Origin: CAIWHR01 sp963709525
GTDB taxonomy: Bacteria; Pseudomonadota; Gammaproteobacteria; Burkholderiales; Casimicrobiaceae
Reading direction: 5' to 3'
DNA length: 64,000 nucleotides
NCBI GenBank assembly: GCA_963709525.1
Contig: CAVPXB010000028.1
Coordinates: forward strand, 1 to 64,000
The notes under the pieces are model-generated. The model was given only the letters and a program-made list of their open reading frames with translations. It ran no database searches and had not been told where the DNA came from. This document shows, piece by piece, positions 29,100-37,386 of this stretch. The stretch's first letter is position 1, and each line of letters opens with the position of its first letter. The position numbers and the translations under genes were made by a program.

Positions 29100-30343
29100 G
29101 CAAGCCGCGGGACATCCTCCAGGGCGCGCCCCGGATTTCGCGCCGCGCGGATTCGCTGGGCACCGAAAACGCATTCGTGGTCCTGGCCGAGGTCAACGCG
29201 CTGGCTCGGGCGGGGCGCGACATCGTCTCCTTCTGCATCGGGCAGCCCGACTTCCCGACGCCGGTCCATATCCAGGACGCGGCGATCGCTGCCATCCGCG
29301 GTGGAAAGCACGGTTACACGCCGTCGGCGGGGATCGACGAATTGCGCGCGGCGGCGGCGGCCGACATGGGGGCGCGGCGCGGGCTCTCGATTCGGCCCGA
29401 GGACGTCGTCGTCGGCGCCGGTGCCAAGCCTTTCATCGCCTACACGATCGCTTCGGTGACCGACTACGGCGCCGGCGACGAGGTCATCTATCCGGTGCCC
29501 GGATTCCCCATCTACGAGTCGCAGATCGTTGCCAACGGGGCGGTGCCCGTCCCGCTGTATCTGCGCGAGAGCCGCGATTTCGCGTTCGACCCGGCCGAGC
29601 TCGAAGCGAAGATCACGCCGATGACGCGGCTCATCATCCTCAACACGCCGCACAATCCCACCGGCGGCATGCTGCGGGGTGGCGATCTAGACGCCATCGC
29701 GCAGACGCTGTCGCGCCACCCGCAGGTCTGGGTGTACGCCGACGAAATCTATTCCCGGCTTGCCTACGCCGGCGGCTTCGAGTCGCTCGCTGCGCGCCCG
29801 GGCATGCAGGACCGTACCATCATCAGCGACGGCGCATCGAAGACCTGGGCGATGACCGGCTGGCGCATCGGCTTCGTTGCCAATCGCATCCTCGCGCCGC
29901 TGTTCACCCGCTGGATCACCAATACCGATTCCTGCGCGTCGCAGATTTCGCAGTGGGCGGCCGTCGAGGCGATCACCGGACCGCAGGATGCGGCCGACGC
30001 GATGCGCGCGAGCTTCCTCGAGCGCCGCGACCTCATCGTGGGCCTCCTGAACCAGGTGCCGGGCATTCAATGCCGCGAGCCCGGCGGCGCATTCTATGCC
30101 TGGCCCAACGTCACCGAGGCCTGCCGCATCACCGGCTGCGCGGACTCCGAGGCGATGCGCAAGCGGCTGCTCAACGAAGCCGGCGTGGCAGTCCTCGCCG
30201 ACATCCATTTCGGACGCCGGGTGCCGGGCGACGGGCAGCACATCCGTTTTTCGTACGCCGCGTCGCCCGAGGCCATACGCGACGGCATCGATCGCCTGGA
30301 CCGCTTCGTTCGGGGCCACCTGAAACAGGAGTCCGCACCATGA
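29096..30343 (+). CDS. Class I/II pyridoxal-phosphate aminotransferase inside the lut operon
   Basis: A 415-residue fold-type I aminotransferase (aspartate/alanine aminotransferase-like). FCIGQPDFPTP, GYTPSAGIDELR, LNTPHNPTGG, YADEIYSRLAY and the PLP-binding Lys249 in SDGASKTWAMTGWRIGF are all seen. It overlaps lutB at its start and lutC at its end by four bases each, so the three are one translational unit. A transaminase producing or consuming pyruvate (alanine) would make metabolic sense beside lactate oxidation. That is inference; the amino-acid substrate is not readable. Confidence 0.9.
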   Translation: MSKPRDILQGAPRISRRADSLGTENAFVVLAEVNALARAGRDIVSFCIGQPDFPTPVHIQDAAIAAIRGGKHGYTPSAGIDELRAAAAADMGARRGLSIRPEDVVVGAGAKPFIAYTIASVTDYGAGDEVIYPVPGFPIYESQIVANGAVPVPLYLRESRDFAFDPAELEAKITPMTRLIILNTPHNPTGGMLRGGDLDAIAQTLSRHPQVWVYADEIYSRLAYAGGFESLAARPGMQDRTIISDGASKTWAMTGWRIGFVANRILAPLFTRWITNTDSCASQISQWAAVEAITGPQDAADAMRASFLERRDLIVGLLNQVPGIQCREPGGAFYAWPNVTEACRITGCADSEAMRKRLLNEAGVAVLADIHFGRRVPGDGQHIRFSYAASPEAIRDGIDRLDRFVRGHLKQESAP

Positions 30344-31032
30344 CGCGTCCCCTCGCCGACAACCGCCCCGCCCGCGACGCACTTCTGGCCCGCGTGCGCG
30401 GCGCGCTCGGCAAGACCGGCGACCGCGCGAAGGCGCGGGCCGATGCCGAGGCGTGGCTCGCCGCGCGCACGCAGGGGCCGCGGCCCGCGATCCACGGCGA
30501 TCTCGTCCTGCACTTCATGGCCCAGGCGACACGCATGGCGAGCAGCGTCGAGCGCCTTGCCGATCGCCACGCGATTCCGTCGGCTGTCGCGCATTACGTC
30601 GACGCGCTGACGCTGCCGCCCCAGCTTTCCGCCCAGAAGTCGCACGCCGGCGTGTGCTGGCCGGAGTTCGCCGATCTCGACTGGACCGGCGCCGGTCTCG
30701 ATATCGCGGCGCGCCCGACCGAGGGCGACGACCGCCTCGGCATCACCGGCGCCTTTTGCGCGATTGCCGAAACCGGCACACTCGTCGTGCTGTCCGGCGC
30801 CGACACGCCGACGGCGACGACGCTGTTGCCCGACACGCACATCGCCGTCCTTCGCCCCGACCGCATCGTGGCCGGCATGGAGGATGCGTTCGACCTGATC
30901 CGCCGCGAGCGGGGCGAGCTGCCGCGCGCGATCAACATGATTTCGGGCCCCTCGCGCACCGGGGACATCGAGCAGAGGATCGTCATGGGTGCGCACGGGC
31001 CCTACCGCGTGCACATCCTGCTGGTCGGGTGA
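30340..31032 (+). CDS. lutC: Lactate utilisation protein LutC (LUD domain)
   Basis: A 230-residue LUD-domain protein. The conserved GITGAFCAIAETGTLVVLSG and the C-terminal SGPSRTGDIEQRIVMGAHGP, then YRVHILLVG, are diagnostic of LutC/YkgG. ATG 30340 overlaps the aminotransferase stop; the frame is open upstream but that region belongs to the aminotransferase. It is the last lut gene; mrpA starts 77 bases later on the same strand. Confidence 0.93.
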   Translation: MTRPLADNRPARDALLARVRGALGKTGDRAKARADAEAWLAARTQGPRPAIHGDLVLHFMAQATRMASSVERLADRHAIPSAVAHYVDALTLPPQLSAQKSHAGVCWPEFADLDWTGAGLDIAARPTEGDDRLGITGAFCAIAETGTLVVLSGADTPTATTLLPDTHIAVLRPDRIVAGMEDAFDLIRRERGELPRAINMISGPSRTGDIEQRIVMGAHGPYRVHILLVG

Positions 31033-31108
31033 CGCTCCCGCGCCGGCCGTTTTCGATGCCCGCGCATCACTTCGCGTCCATCTTCCACACGCCGAAGATG
31101 CCGGCACG

Positions 31109-33900
31109 GTGCTTTTCGCGCTCGTACTGACACCGTTTGCCTTTGCGCTGCTGCTGGCGGTGCTGGGCGAGCGCGCCGCGCGCCATGCGGCGTGGCTCGC
31201 CGGCATTGCGGCGTTGACCTGCTCCGCAATCGTCGTCATGCATCGGGACCGGAGGTGTTCGCCGGCACCGTCCTGCGCGCCGGTGTTCCCTGGTTTCAGG
31301 GCGTCGATTTCGGCTTCCGGATGGACGGGCTCGCGTTCGCCTTCGCGCTTCTCATCGGCGCGATCGGCGCGCTGGTCGTGTTGTACGCGGCGTACTACCT
31401 GTCTTCCACGGATTCTCCGGCGCGATTCTTCGCCAGCCTGCTGGCGTTCATGGGCGCGATGTTCGGCGTCGTGCTCGCCGACAACCTCGTCCTGCTGGTG
31501 GTGTTCTGGGAATTGACCGGCGTCACGTCGTTCCTGCTCATCGGCTTCTGGACGCATCGCGCCGATGCGCGCCAGGGCGCGCGCATGGCGCTGACGATCA
31601 CCGGGGCCGGCGGACTGTGCCTTCTGGCCGGCGTGCTGCTGATCGGCGAGATGGCCGGCGGCTACGAGCTTGATCGCGTGCTCGCCGCCGGGGACGCGAT
31701 TCGCGCGCATCGCTGGTATGTCCCGGCGCTGGTGCTGGTGCTGCTGGGCGCGTTCACCAAGTCGGCGCAGTTTCCGTTCCATTTCTGGCTGCCGCATGCG
31801 ATGGCCGCGCCGACGCCGGTGTCGGCGTATCTGCATTCGGCGACGATGGTGAAGGCCGGCGTGTTCCTGCTCGCGCGCCTCTATCCCGCGCTGGGGATGA
31901 GCGAGCCCTGGTTCCACATCGTCAGCAGCGTCGGGCTGGCGACGCTGCTGCTGGGCGCGGCGGTGGCGATCTTCCAGCACGACCTCAAGGGGCTGCTCGC
32001 GTATTCGACCATCAGCCATCTGGGGCTCATCACGCTGCTGTTCGGGCTCGATTCTCCGCTTGCGGTGGTGGCTGCGATTTTTCACATCTTCAATCACGCG
32101 GCATTCAAGGCGTCGCTGTTCATGGCGGCGGGGATCATCGACCACGAGACCGGTTCGCGCGACATGCGGCAGTTGAACGGACTGTGGCGAACGATGCCGA
32201 TCACCGGCACGCTGGCGATCGTCGCCTGCTCGGCCATGGCGGGCGTTCCGCTGCTCAACGGCTTCCTGTCGAAGGAGATGTTCTTCGCCGAAACCCTGGC
32301 CGTCGAATCGCATCGGGTGATCGAGTGGATCGTTCCGGCGGTGGCGACGCTCGGCGCGCTGCTCTCCGTTGCCTACAGCGTCCGTTTCGTCCACGACGTC
32401 TTCTTCAACGGCCAACCGGTCGGATTGACGAGGACGCCGCACGAGCCGCCGCGCTGGATGCGCGTTCCGGTCGAGGCGCTGGTCGTCGTCTGTCTCGTCG
32501 TCGGCACGTTGCCGGCGCTCACTGTCGGGCCGTTGCTGGCGGTCGCCGCCAGGGCGGCATTGGGTGGCACGCTGCCCGAGTACAGCCTGGCGATCTGGCA
32601 CGGTTTCAACGCGCCGTTGATGATGAGCGCTTTGGCGACGCTGGGCGGGGTCACGCTTTACTTCACGCTGCAGCGGACGCTCAACCTGCACACGGTCAAC
32701 CGACTGCCGGTCGGCGGCAAGCACATCTTCGACGCTTTGCTGGGCGGGCTGCAGTGGTCCGCCGATCGCCTGCTGCGCGCGTTGCCGTTCGGCAGCCTGC
32801 CGCGGATGTTGCGCTGGCTGCTCGTCGTTGCGATCGTTGCCGGCTTCGCCCCGTTCGTCAGCGCACCGGGAAGCTTGCTGGCGCCAACGGCGGTGCCCGC
32901 GGTCGCCGTCGGTGCCGACGAGGTCGGCTTTGGCGTCGCGCTGGTGGTCTGGATACTGGGCGTCGCCAGCGCGGTCGCGGCCGGCATCCTTTATCGGCAA
33001 CGCCTGACCGCGCTCATCCTCATCGGCGTCACCGGATTGATGGTGAGCCTTGCCTTTGTGCTGCTCTCCGCACCGGACCTTGCGCTGACGCAACTGCTGG
33101 TCGAGACCGTCAGCATCGTGCTGATGATGCTGGTACTGCGCTTTCTTCCCCCTTCGGCGCCGGCCGAGGCCGCGGTCGCGCGCCGGTGGCGCGATGCGGG
33201 GATTGCCGTGTTTTCGGGACTGGGTGTCGCCGTCATCGCGTGGGCGGTGTTGGCGCGGCCCTTCGACCCGATCTCGCCGTTCTATCTGGCGCAGGCGCTG
33301 CCGGCGGGAGGCGGCAGCAATGCCGTCAACGTGATCATCGTCGACTTCCGCGGCTTCGATACGCTGGGCGAAATCTCCGTGCTGGGCGTTGCCGCACTCA
33401 TCGTGCACGCGCTGCTCGCGCAATACCGCGCTCCCGCGAGCTTCACGCCCGCGGCGGGTGCGCCGGACTGGAATCCCATGCTGCTGCAAACCGTTGCCCG
33501 GATGCTGTTGCCGCTCGCGGCGCTGGTAGCCACGCACCTGTTCCTGCGCGGACACAACCTGCCGGGCGGCGGCTTCGTCGCCGGCCTCGTCCTCGCCTCC
33601 GCGATCATCGTGAAGCGTATGGCGGATGGGGCGGACACCGCCGACTTCCACGAGGGCCGTCATGTGTTCCTGATCGGTGCCGGGCTTCTGATCGCGGGTG
33701 CGACCGGCGCTGCCAGCGGTTGGTTCGGGCATCCGTTCCTCACCAGCAGCTTCGCCCATCCGGAGCTGCCGCTGCTGGGCGAAATTCCGCTCGCCAGTGC
33801 GGCGCTGTTCGATCTGGGTGTCTTCCTCTGCGTCGTCGGCGCGACCCTGCTGGCGCTGTTTGCGCCGCGGCAGGTCGCGCCGGCCGGCGGGGCGCAATGA
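31109..33900 (+). CDS. mrpA: Mrp-type Na+(K+)/H+ antiporter subunit A with fused B domain (frame break near 31239)
   Basis: A 930-residue (corrected) membrane protein, the NuoL-like large subunit of a Mrp/Pha/Mnh cation-proton antiporter. SAQFPFHFWLPHAMAAPTPV and SAYLHSATMVKAGVFLLARL carry the channel Lys and His. The last ~150 residues (LPLAALVATHLFLRGHNLPG, then GFVAGLVLASAIIVKRMADG) are a MrpB domain, so A and B are fused as in group 2 operons. GTG 31109 gives a normal first helix (LFALVLTPFAFALLLAVLGE); a missing base near 31239 joins it to the long frame at SGPEVFAGTVLRAG. Confidence 0.9.
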
Positions 33901-34304
33901 CCGCCCTGCTGCTTGCCTCGGCCATCGGCGTGCTTGCCGGCACGGGTGTCTGGCTGCTGCTGCGGGCGCGGACCTTCGATGTCGTGCTGGGGCTCACGCT
34001 GGCTTCGTACGCGACCAACCTGTTCATCTTCGTCATGGGGCGAGTCGCCGTCGGTGCGCCGCCGATCGTGCGCGCCGGCGCGCCGCCAACGCTTGCCCAC
34101 TATGCCGATCCGTTGCCGCAGGCGCTGGTGCTGACGGCGATCGTCATTTCCTTCGCGATGACGGCGCTGCTGCTGGCGCTGGCGCTGAAGGGGCGGTTCG
34201 TCAACGGCAGCGATCTGTGCGACGCGGACATCGGCGACGAGGTGCCGGGCGGCGATCGCGGTGGCGTTCACCCGACGGCAGCGCCGACCGGCGGGGATCG
34301 GTGA
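33897..34304 (+). CDS. mrpC: Mrp antiporter subunit C
   Basis: A 135-residue, three-helix protein homologous to NuoK. TFDVVLGLTLASYATNLFIF and PLPQALVLTAIVISFAMTAL are typical. It begins inside the mrpA stop (ATGA) and its stop overlaps the mrpD start by one base. The C-terminal tail (GDEVPGGDRGGVHPT) is hydrophilic. Confidence 0.94.
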   Translation: MTALLLASAIGVLAGTGVWLLLRARTFDVVLGLTLASYATNLFIFVMGRVAVGAPPIVRAGAPPTLAHYADPLPQALVLTAIVISFAMTALLLALALKGRFVNGSDLCDADIGDEVPGGDRGGVHPTAAPTGGDR

Positions 34305-35869
34305 TGGATCCGGCCGCGCACCTCGTCGTCCTTCCGGTGGTGCTGCCCTTGCTCGCGGCCGCGCTGCAACTCGTCATCGAGCGCCGGTGGCCGCGCGCGC
34401 AAATGCCGATCACGCTGACGGTCACGCTGGCATTGGCGTTCGTCGCCGGCGCGTTGCTCCGGCGCGCCGACAGCGGGGCCGTCGACGTCTACCTGCTCGG
34501 CAACTGGCGCGCACCCTTCGGCATCGCGCTGGCGCTCGACCGGCTCGCGGCGCTGCTGCTCGCGCTGACCGCGGGCGTCGCCGTGGTGGCGGCAACGCAT
34601 TCGGCGACGGGCTGGGCACGGCGTGGTGCGCACTTTCACGCGTTCTTCCTGTTTCAGATCGCCGGTCTCAACGGCGCGTTCCTGACCGCCGACCTTTTCA
34701 ACCTGTTCGTTTTTTTCGAGGTGCTGTTGATCGCGTCGTATGCGCTGCTGCTGCACGGTGCCGGGGGGCGCGCACTGCGCAGCGGGTATCACTACGTCGT
34801 CATCAATCTCGTCGGCTCCTCGCTGTTCCTGATTGCGGCCAGCTTGTTCTACGGCCTCACGGGGACGCTCAACTTCGCCGACCTGGCGCAAAGGATCGCG
34901 GCAGCACCGGTTGCCGATCGGGAGCTGCTGGGGGTGGCGGGCATGTTGCTGCTGGTCGTGTTCGCGCTCAAGGCGGCGATCCTGCCGCTCGGATTCTGGC
35001 TGCCGGACACCTACCGCGCGGCGCCCGCACCGGTGGCGGTGCTGTTCGCGGTGATGACCAAGGTCGGCGTCTACGCCATCGTGCGCGTGACGACGCTGCT
35101 GTTCGGCGCCGGCGGCGGCGTGCTGGCAGGCCTGGGCGCCGGGCCGCTGTACGCGCTGGGCGCAGGCACGGTGGTGCTGGGATCGCTGGGTGCGCTGTCG
35201 GCGGACCGTTTCAGGGGCCTGGTGGCGTCGCTGATCGTGGTGTCGGCGGGAACGCTGGTCGCCGCCGTTGCCACGGGCGCCCAACCGGTGCTGGCGGGCG
35301 CCCTCTATTACCTCGTTCACAGCACGCTGGCAGCGGCGCTGCTGTTCCTGCTGGCCGATCCGATCGCCCGCCAGCGCGGTGACGACGGCGACCGGTTGCA
35401 CAGCGGCGCCCGGATGCACGACGCGACGCTCCTTGGACTGCTGACCCTGTTCGGCGCGATGGCGATCGCGGGCTTGCCGCCGCTGTCGGGATTCATCGGC
35501 AAAGTCGGCATCCTGGAGGCAAGCCGCGGGTTGCCCGAAGCGGCGTCGCTGTGGACGGTTCTGCTCGCCGCCGGACTCGTGGCGACGATCGCGCTGGCGC
35601 GCGCCGGCAGCCGGGTGTTCTGGAAGCTTCGTCCGGGTGCTGCATTGCCGGCATCCGCGACCGCCGGGCGCATGGTGCCCGTCGAGGGCATTGCGATCGG
35701 CGTGATGGCGTTGGCGCTGCTGGCGCTGGCCGTCTTTGCCGCGCCCGTGCAGCGCTACATGCGCGATACCGCGCAGCAGCTTCATGCGCCTGCCGCCTAC
35801 GTCGGGCGCGTGCTGGGGGCGTTGCCGGTGACGCGGGGCGTGCGTCCCGCGCCGGAGCGGACGCGATGA
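34304..35869 (+). CDS. mrpD: Mrp antiporter subunit D
   Basis: A 521-residue NuoM/N-like subunit with about fourteen helices. ALKAAILPLGFWLPDTYRAA and PAPVAVLFAVMTKVGVYAIV carry the family channel residues; GLPPLSGFIGKVGILEA is the conserved late segment. The gene is intact and its stop overlaps mrpE by four bases. Confidence 0.95.
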   Translation: MDPAAHLVVLPVVLPLLAAALQLVIERRWPRAQMPITLTVTLALAFVAGALLRRADSGAVDVYLLGNWRAPFGIALALDRLAALLLALTAGVAVVAATHSATGWARRGAHFHAFFLFQIAGLNGAFLTADLFNLFVFFEVLLIASYALLLHGAGGRALRSGYHYVVINLVGSSLFLIAASLFYGLTGTLNFADLAQRIAAAPVADRELLGVAGMLLLVVFALKAAILPLGFWLPDTYRAAPAPVAVLFAVMTKVGVYAIVRVTTLLFGAGGGVLAGLGAGPLYALGAGTVVLGSLGALSADRFRGLVASLIVVSAGTLVAAVATGAQPVLAGALYYLVHSTLAAALLFLLADPIARQRGDDGDRLHSGARMHDATLLGLLTLFGAMAIAGLPPLSGFIGKVGILEASRGLPEAASLWTVLLAAGLVATIALARAGSRVFWKLRPGAALPASATAGRMVPVEGIAIGVMALALLALAVFAAPVQRYMRDTAQQLHAPAAYVGRVLGALPVTRGVRPAPERTR

Positions 35870-36351
35870 GCAGGCTCGTTCCCGCGCCTTGTCTTTCGGT
35901 GGCCCTGTGGGTCGTCTGGCTGCTGCTCAATCGCACGCTCGCTCCGGCCCAGCTCCTGCTGGGAGCCTTGCTCGCCTGGGCCATCCCGTTGCTCACCGTT
36001 GCGCCGGAGGGAGGGCAATGCGGAATCCGGCGACCGTGGGTGGCGCTCCGGCTGGCCGCGGTGGTCCTGCGCGACATCGTCGTGTCCTCGCTCGTGGTCG
36101 CGCGCCAGATCCTGGGCGCCGAGGCCGCGATCACTCCGGGCTTCGTGCGCGTGCCGCTCGCGCTGACCGATGTCCACGCGATCGCCACGCTGGCCGGCAT
36201 CATCACCATGACGCCGGGAACACTCACCTGCGACATCGCATCCGATCGCGGACACCTGCTGGTGCACGCGTTTCATCTGACGGACGCCGACGCGCTGGTG
36301 GCCGACATCAAGGCGCGCTACGAGGCGCCATTGCGGGAGATCTTCGAATGA
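35866..36351 (+). CDS. mrpE: Mrp antiporter subunit E
   Basis: A 161-residue membrane protein. LSVALWVVWLLLNRTLAPAQ and the later ATLAGIITMTPGTLTCDIAS are MrpE landmarks. Start and stop overlap the neighbouring mrp genes by four bases. Confidence 0.93.
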   Translation: MSRLVPAPCLSVALWVVWLLLNRTLAPAQLLLGALLAWAIPLLTVAPEGGQCGIRRPWVALRLAAVVLRDIVVSSLVVARQILGAEAAITPGFVRVPLALTDVHAIATLAGIITMTPGTLTCDIASDRGHLLVHAFHLTDADALVADIKARYEAPLREIFE

Positions 36352-36617
36352 CGGCCATGCTGATGCCCGTGATCATCGCCGCTTTCGCGCTGGCGATGCT
36401 GCTTGCGCTGTGGCGCGTGCTGCGCGGTCCCAAGGCGCCCGATCGCATCCTTGCGCTCGACACCCTGTACGTGAACGGCATGGCATTCCTGGTCCTGCTC
36501 GGCATCCGGCAGGGCAGCACGCTGTATTTCGAGGCGGCGCTGGTCATCGCGATGCTGGGCTTCGTGGGTACCGTGGCGCTGGCAAAATTCATCGTTCGCA
36601 GCGACATCATCGAGTGA
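36348..36617 (+). CDS. mrpF: Mrp antiporter subunit F
   Basis: An 89-residue, three-helix protein. LALWRVLRGPKAPDRILALD and TLYVNGMAFLVLLGIRQG are the conserved MrpF segments. It starts inside the mrpE stop and is followed by mrpG after four bases. Confidence 0.94.
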   Translation: MTAMLMPVIIAAFALAMLLALWRVLRGPKAPDRILALDTLYVNGMAFLVLLGIRQGSTLYFEAALVIAMLGFVGTVALAKFIVRSDIIE

Positions 36618-36621
36618 CCCC

Positions 36622-36963
36622 ATGATGGATTCCGCACTGACGTCGCTGCCGCTGTGGGCCGATGCGGCCATCGCGGCGCTGCTGCTGACCGGCGCCGCCT
36701 TCTCGCTGATCGGGTCCTGGGGGCTCGCGAAGATGTCCGATTTCTACAAACGGATTCACGGTCCGACCAAGGCGACGACGTTGGGCGTGGGCGGCGTCCT
36801 GCTCGCATCCTCGCTCTTCTTCACGGTGCGCGAGGGCAGCTGGTCGGTGACCGAGTTCCTGGTCACGCTGTTCGTGTTCCTGACTGCGCCGATAAGCGCG
36901 CACCTCATGGTGAAGGCGGCACTGCATCTCGATCGCATCGATCGCCGTCTGCCGCCCGGCTAA
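36622..36963 (+). CDS. mrpG: Mrp antiporter subunit G
   Basis: A 113-residue, three-helix protein, last of the operon. FSLIGSWGLAKMSDFYKRIH then GPTKATTLGVGGVLLASSLF is diagnostic. Its TAA stop (36961-36963) directly abuts copy 2 of the 159-bp palindromic element. Confidence 0.94.
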   Translation: MMDSALTSLPLWADAAIAALLLTGAAFSLIGSWGLAKMSDFYKRIHGPTKATTLGVGGVLLASSLFFTVREGSWSVTEFLVTLFVFLTAPISAHLMVKAALHLDRIDRRLPPG

Positions 36964-37122
36964 GAGGCTGAGAGTATTTCGAACATGCCCGCACATCACG
37001 CCAGAAGACGCCCGCTCTTCGTTGCAAATGCTCGCCATAGCCCGAGCTATGGCTGCGCTTTGCGCCTCGATCGGACGCCTTCTGACGCGCCGCTCGGACA
37101 CGCCCGAAAAACTCTCAGCCTC
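36964..37122 (+). repeat. 159-bp near-palindromic repeat, copy 2 (after mrpG)
   Basis: Same length as the other two copies and, aligned by eye, about 6 differences from copy 1. The left end abuts the mrpG TAA; the right end is followed by TGA. The central stem GCCATAGC/GCTATGGC is kept with loop CCGA in place of GCGA. It is at an operon end here, whereas copies 1 and 3 lie inside operons. Confidence 0.92.
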
Positions 37123-37138
37123 TGAGCCTGCGCGCGCG

Positions 37139-37158
37139 GCCTGTCAGCGCTGACAGGC
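37139..37158. promoter_or_regulatory. Perfect 20-bp palindrome, possible LuxR-type operator
   Basis: GCCTGTCAGCGCTGACAGGC is its own reverse complement. The core CTGTCA-N4-TGACAG resembles binding sites of LuxR-type quorum-sensing regulators. No T tract follows, so a terminator role is less likely. It lies 229 bases before the HlyD-type gene. No luxI or luxR gene is in the window. Confidence 0.4.
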
Positions 37159-37331
37159 GAAGCGCGGGGCCGGAAGCGGAAAAGCACTTTCGATCAATGC
37201 GATGCGCGCCCTCCGCGAGGACGCCTCATCCATCCGGCCGAATTGACCGGGACCACCGTCGTTCCGTAGCGTTGTCTCCCTGTGCACGCGGCGCCCTCCG
37301 TCGGTGGCGAGCCGCGATGCGGGGAGACGCC

Positions 37332-37373
37332 ATGCAAACGATTGCCGCGACGTCGACGCGGTCGCTGACGTGA
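37332..37373 (+). CDS. 13-codon reading frame with strong ribosome-binding site; possible true N-terminus of the HlyD-type gene
   Basis: ATG 37332 is preceded at ideal distance by ggggag and encodes MQTIAATSTRSLT before a TGA. It could be a leader peptide. Given the many single-base indels in this window, loss of one base near 37368 would instead fuse it in frame to the HlyD-type protein as SLREGERSLTRALAP. That would replace its weak TTG start. Confidence 0.35.
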   Translation: MQTIAATSTRSLT

Positions 37374-37386
37374 AGGCGAGCGGTCG

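Larger units (their letters stand above)
37123..37386 (+). promoter_or_regulatory. Control region ahead of the type I secretion genes
   Basis: A 264-base non-coding stretch. It holds a perfect 20-base palindrome at 37139-37158 (listed separately), a loose promoter candidate TTGACC (37243-37248) with a 17-base spacer to gtagcg, and a strong ribosome-binding site ggggag (37321-37326) before a 13-codon reading frame. No other gene is seen. Confidence 0.4.

Noticed and set aside
25347..29174. A 1275-codon open frame on the minus strand
   Set aside because: It is antisense to nuoN and the lut genes, is low in complexity (Arg, Gln, His, Asp), and matches the GC-driven shadow frames expected opposite GC-rich genes.
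30094..33897. A 1267-codon open frame on the minus strand
   Set aside because: Antisense to lutC and mrpA; composition is that of a shadow frame.
37139..37158. Intrinsic terminator for the mrp operon at the 20-bp palindrome
   Set aside because: No T tract follows and the palindrome has no natural loop, so an operator is a better reading, though not proven.
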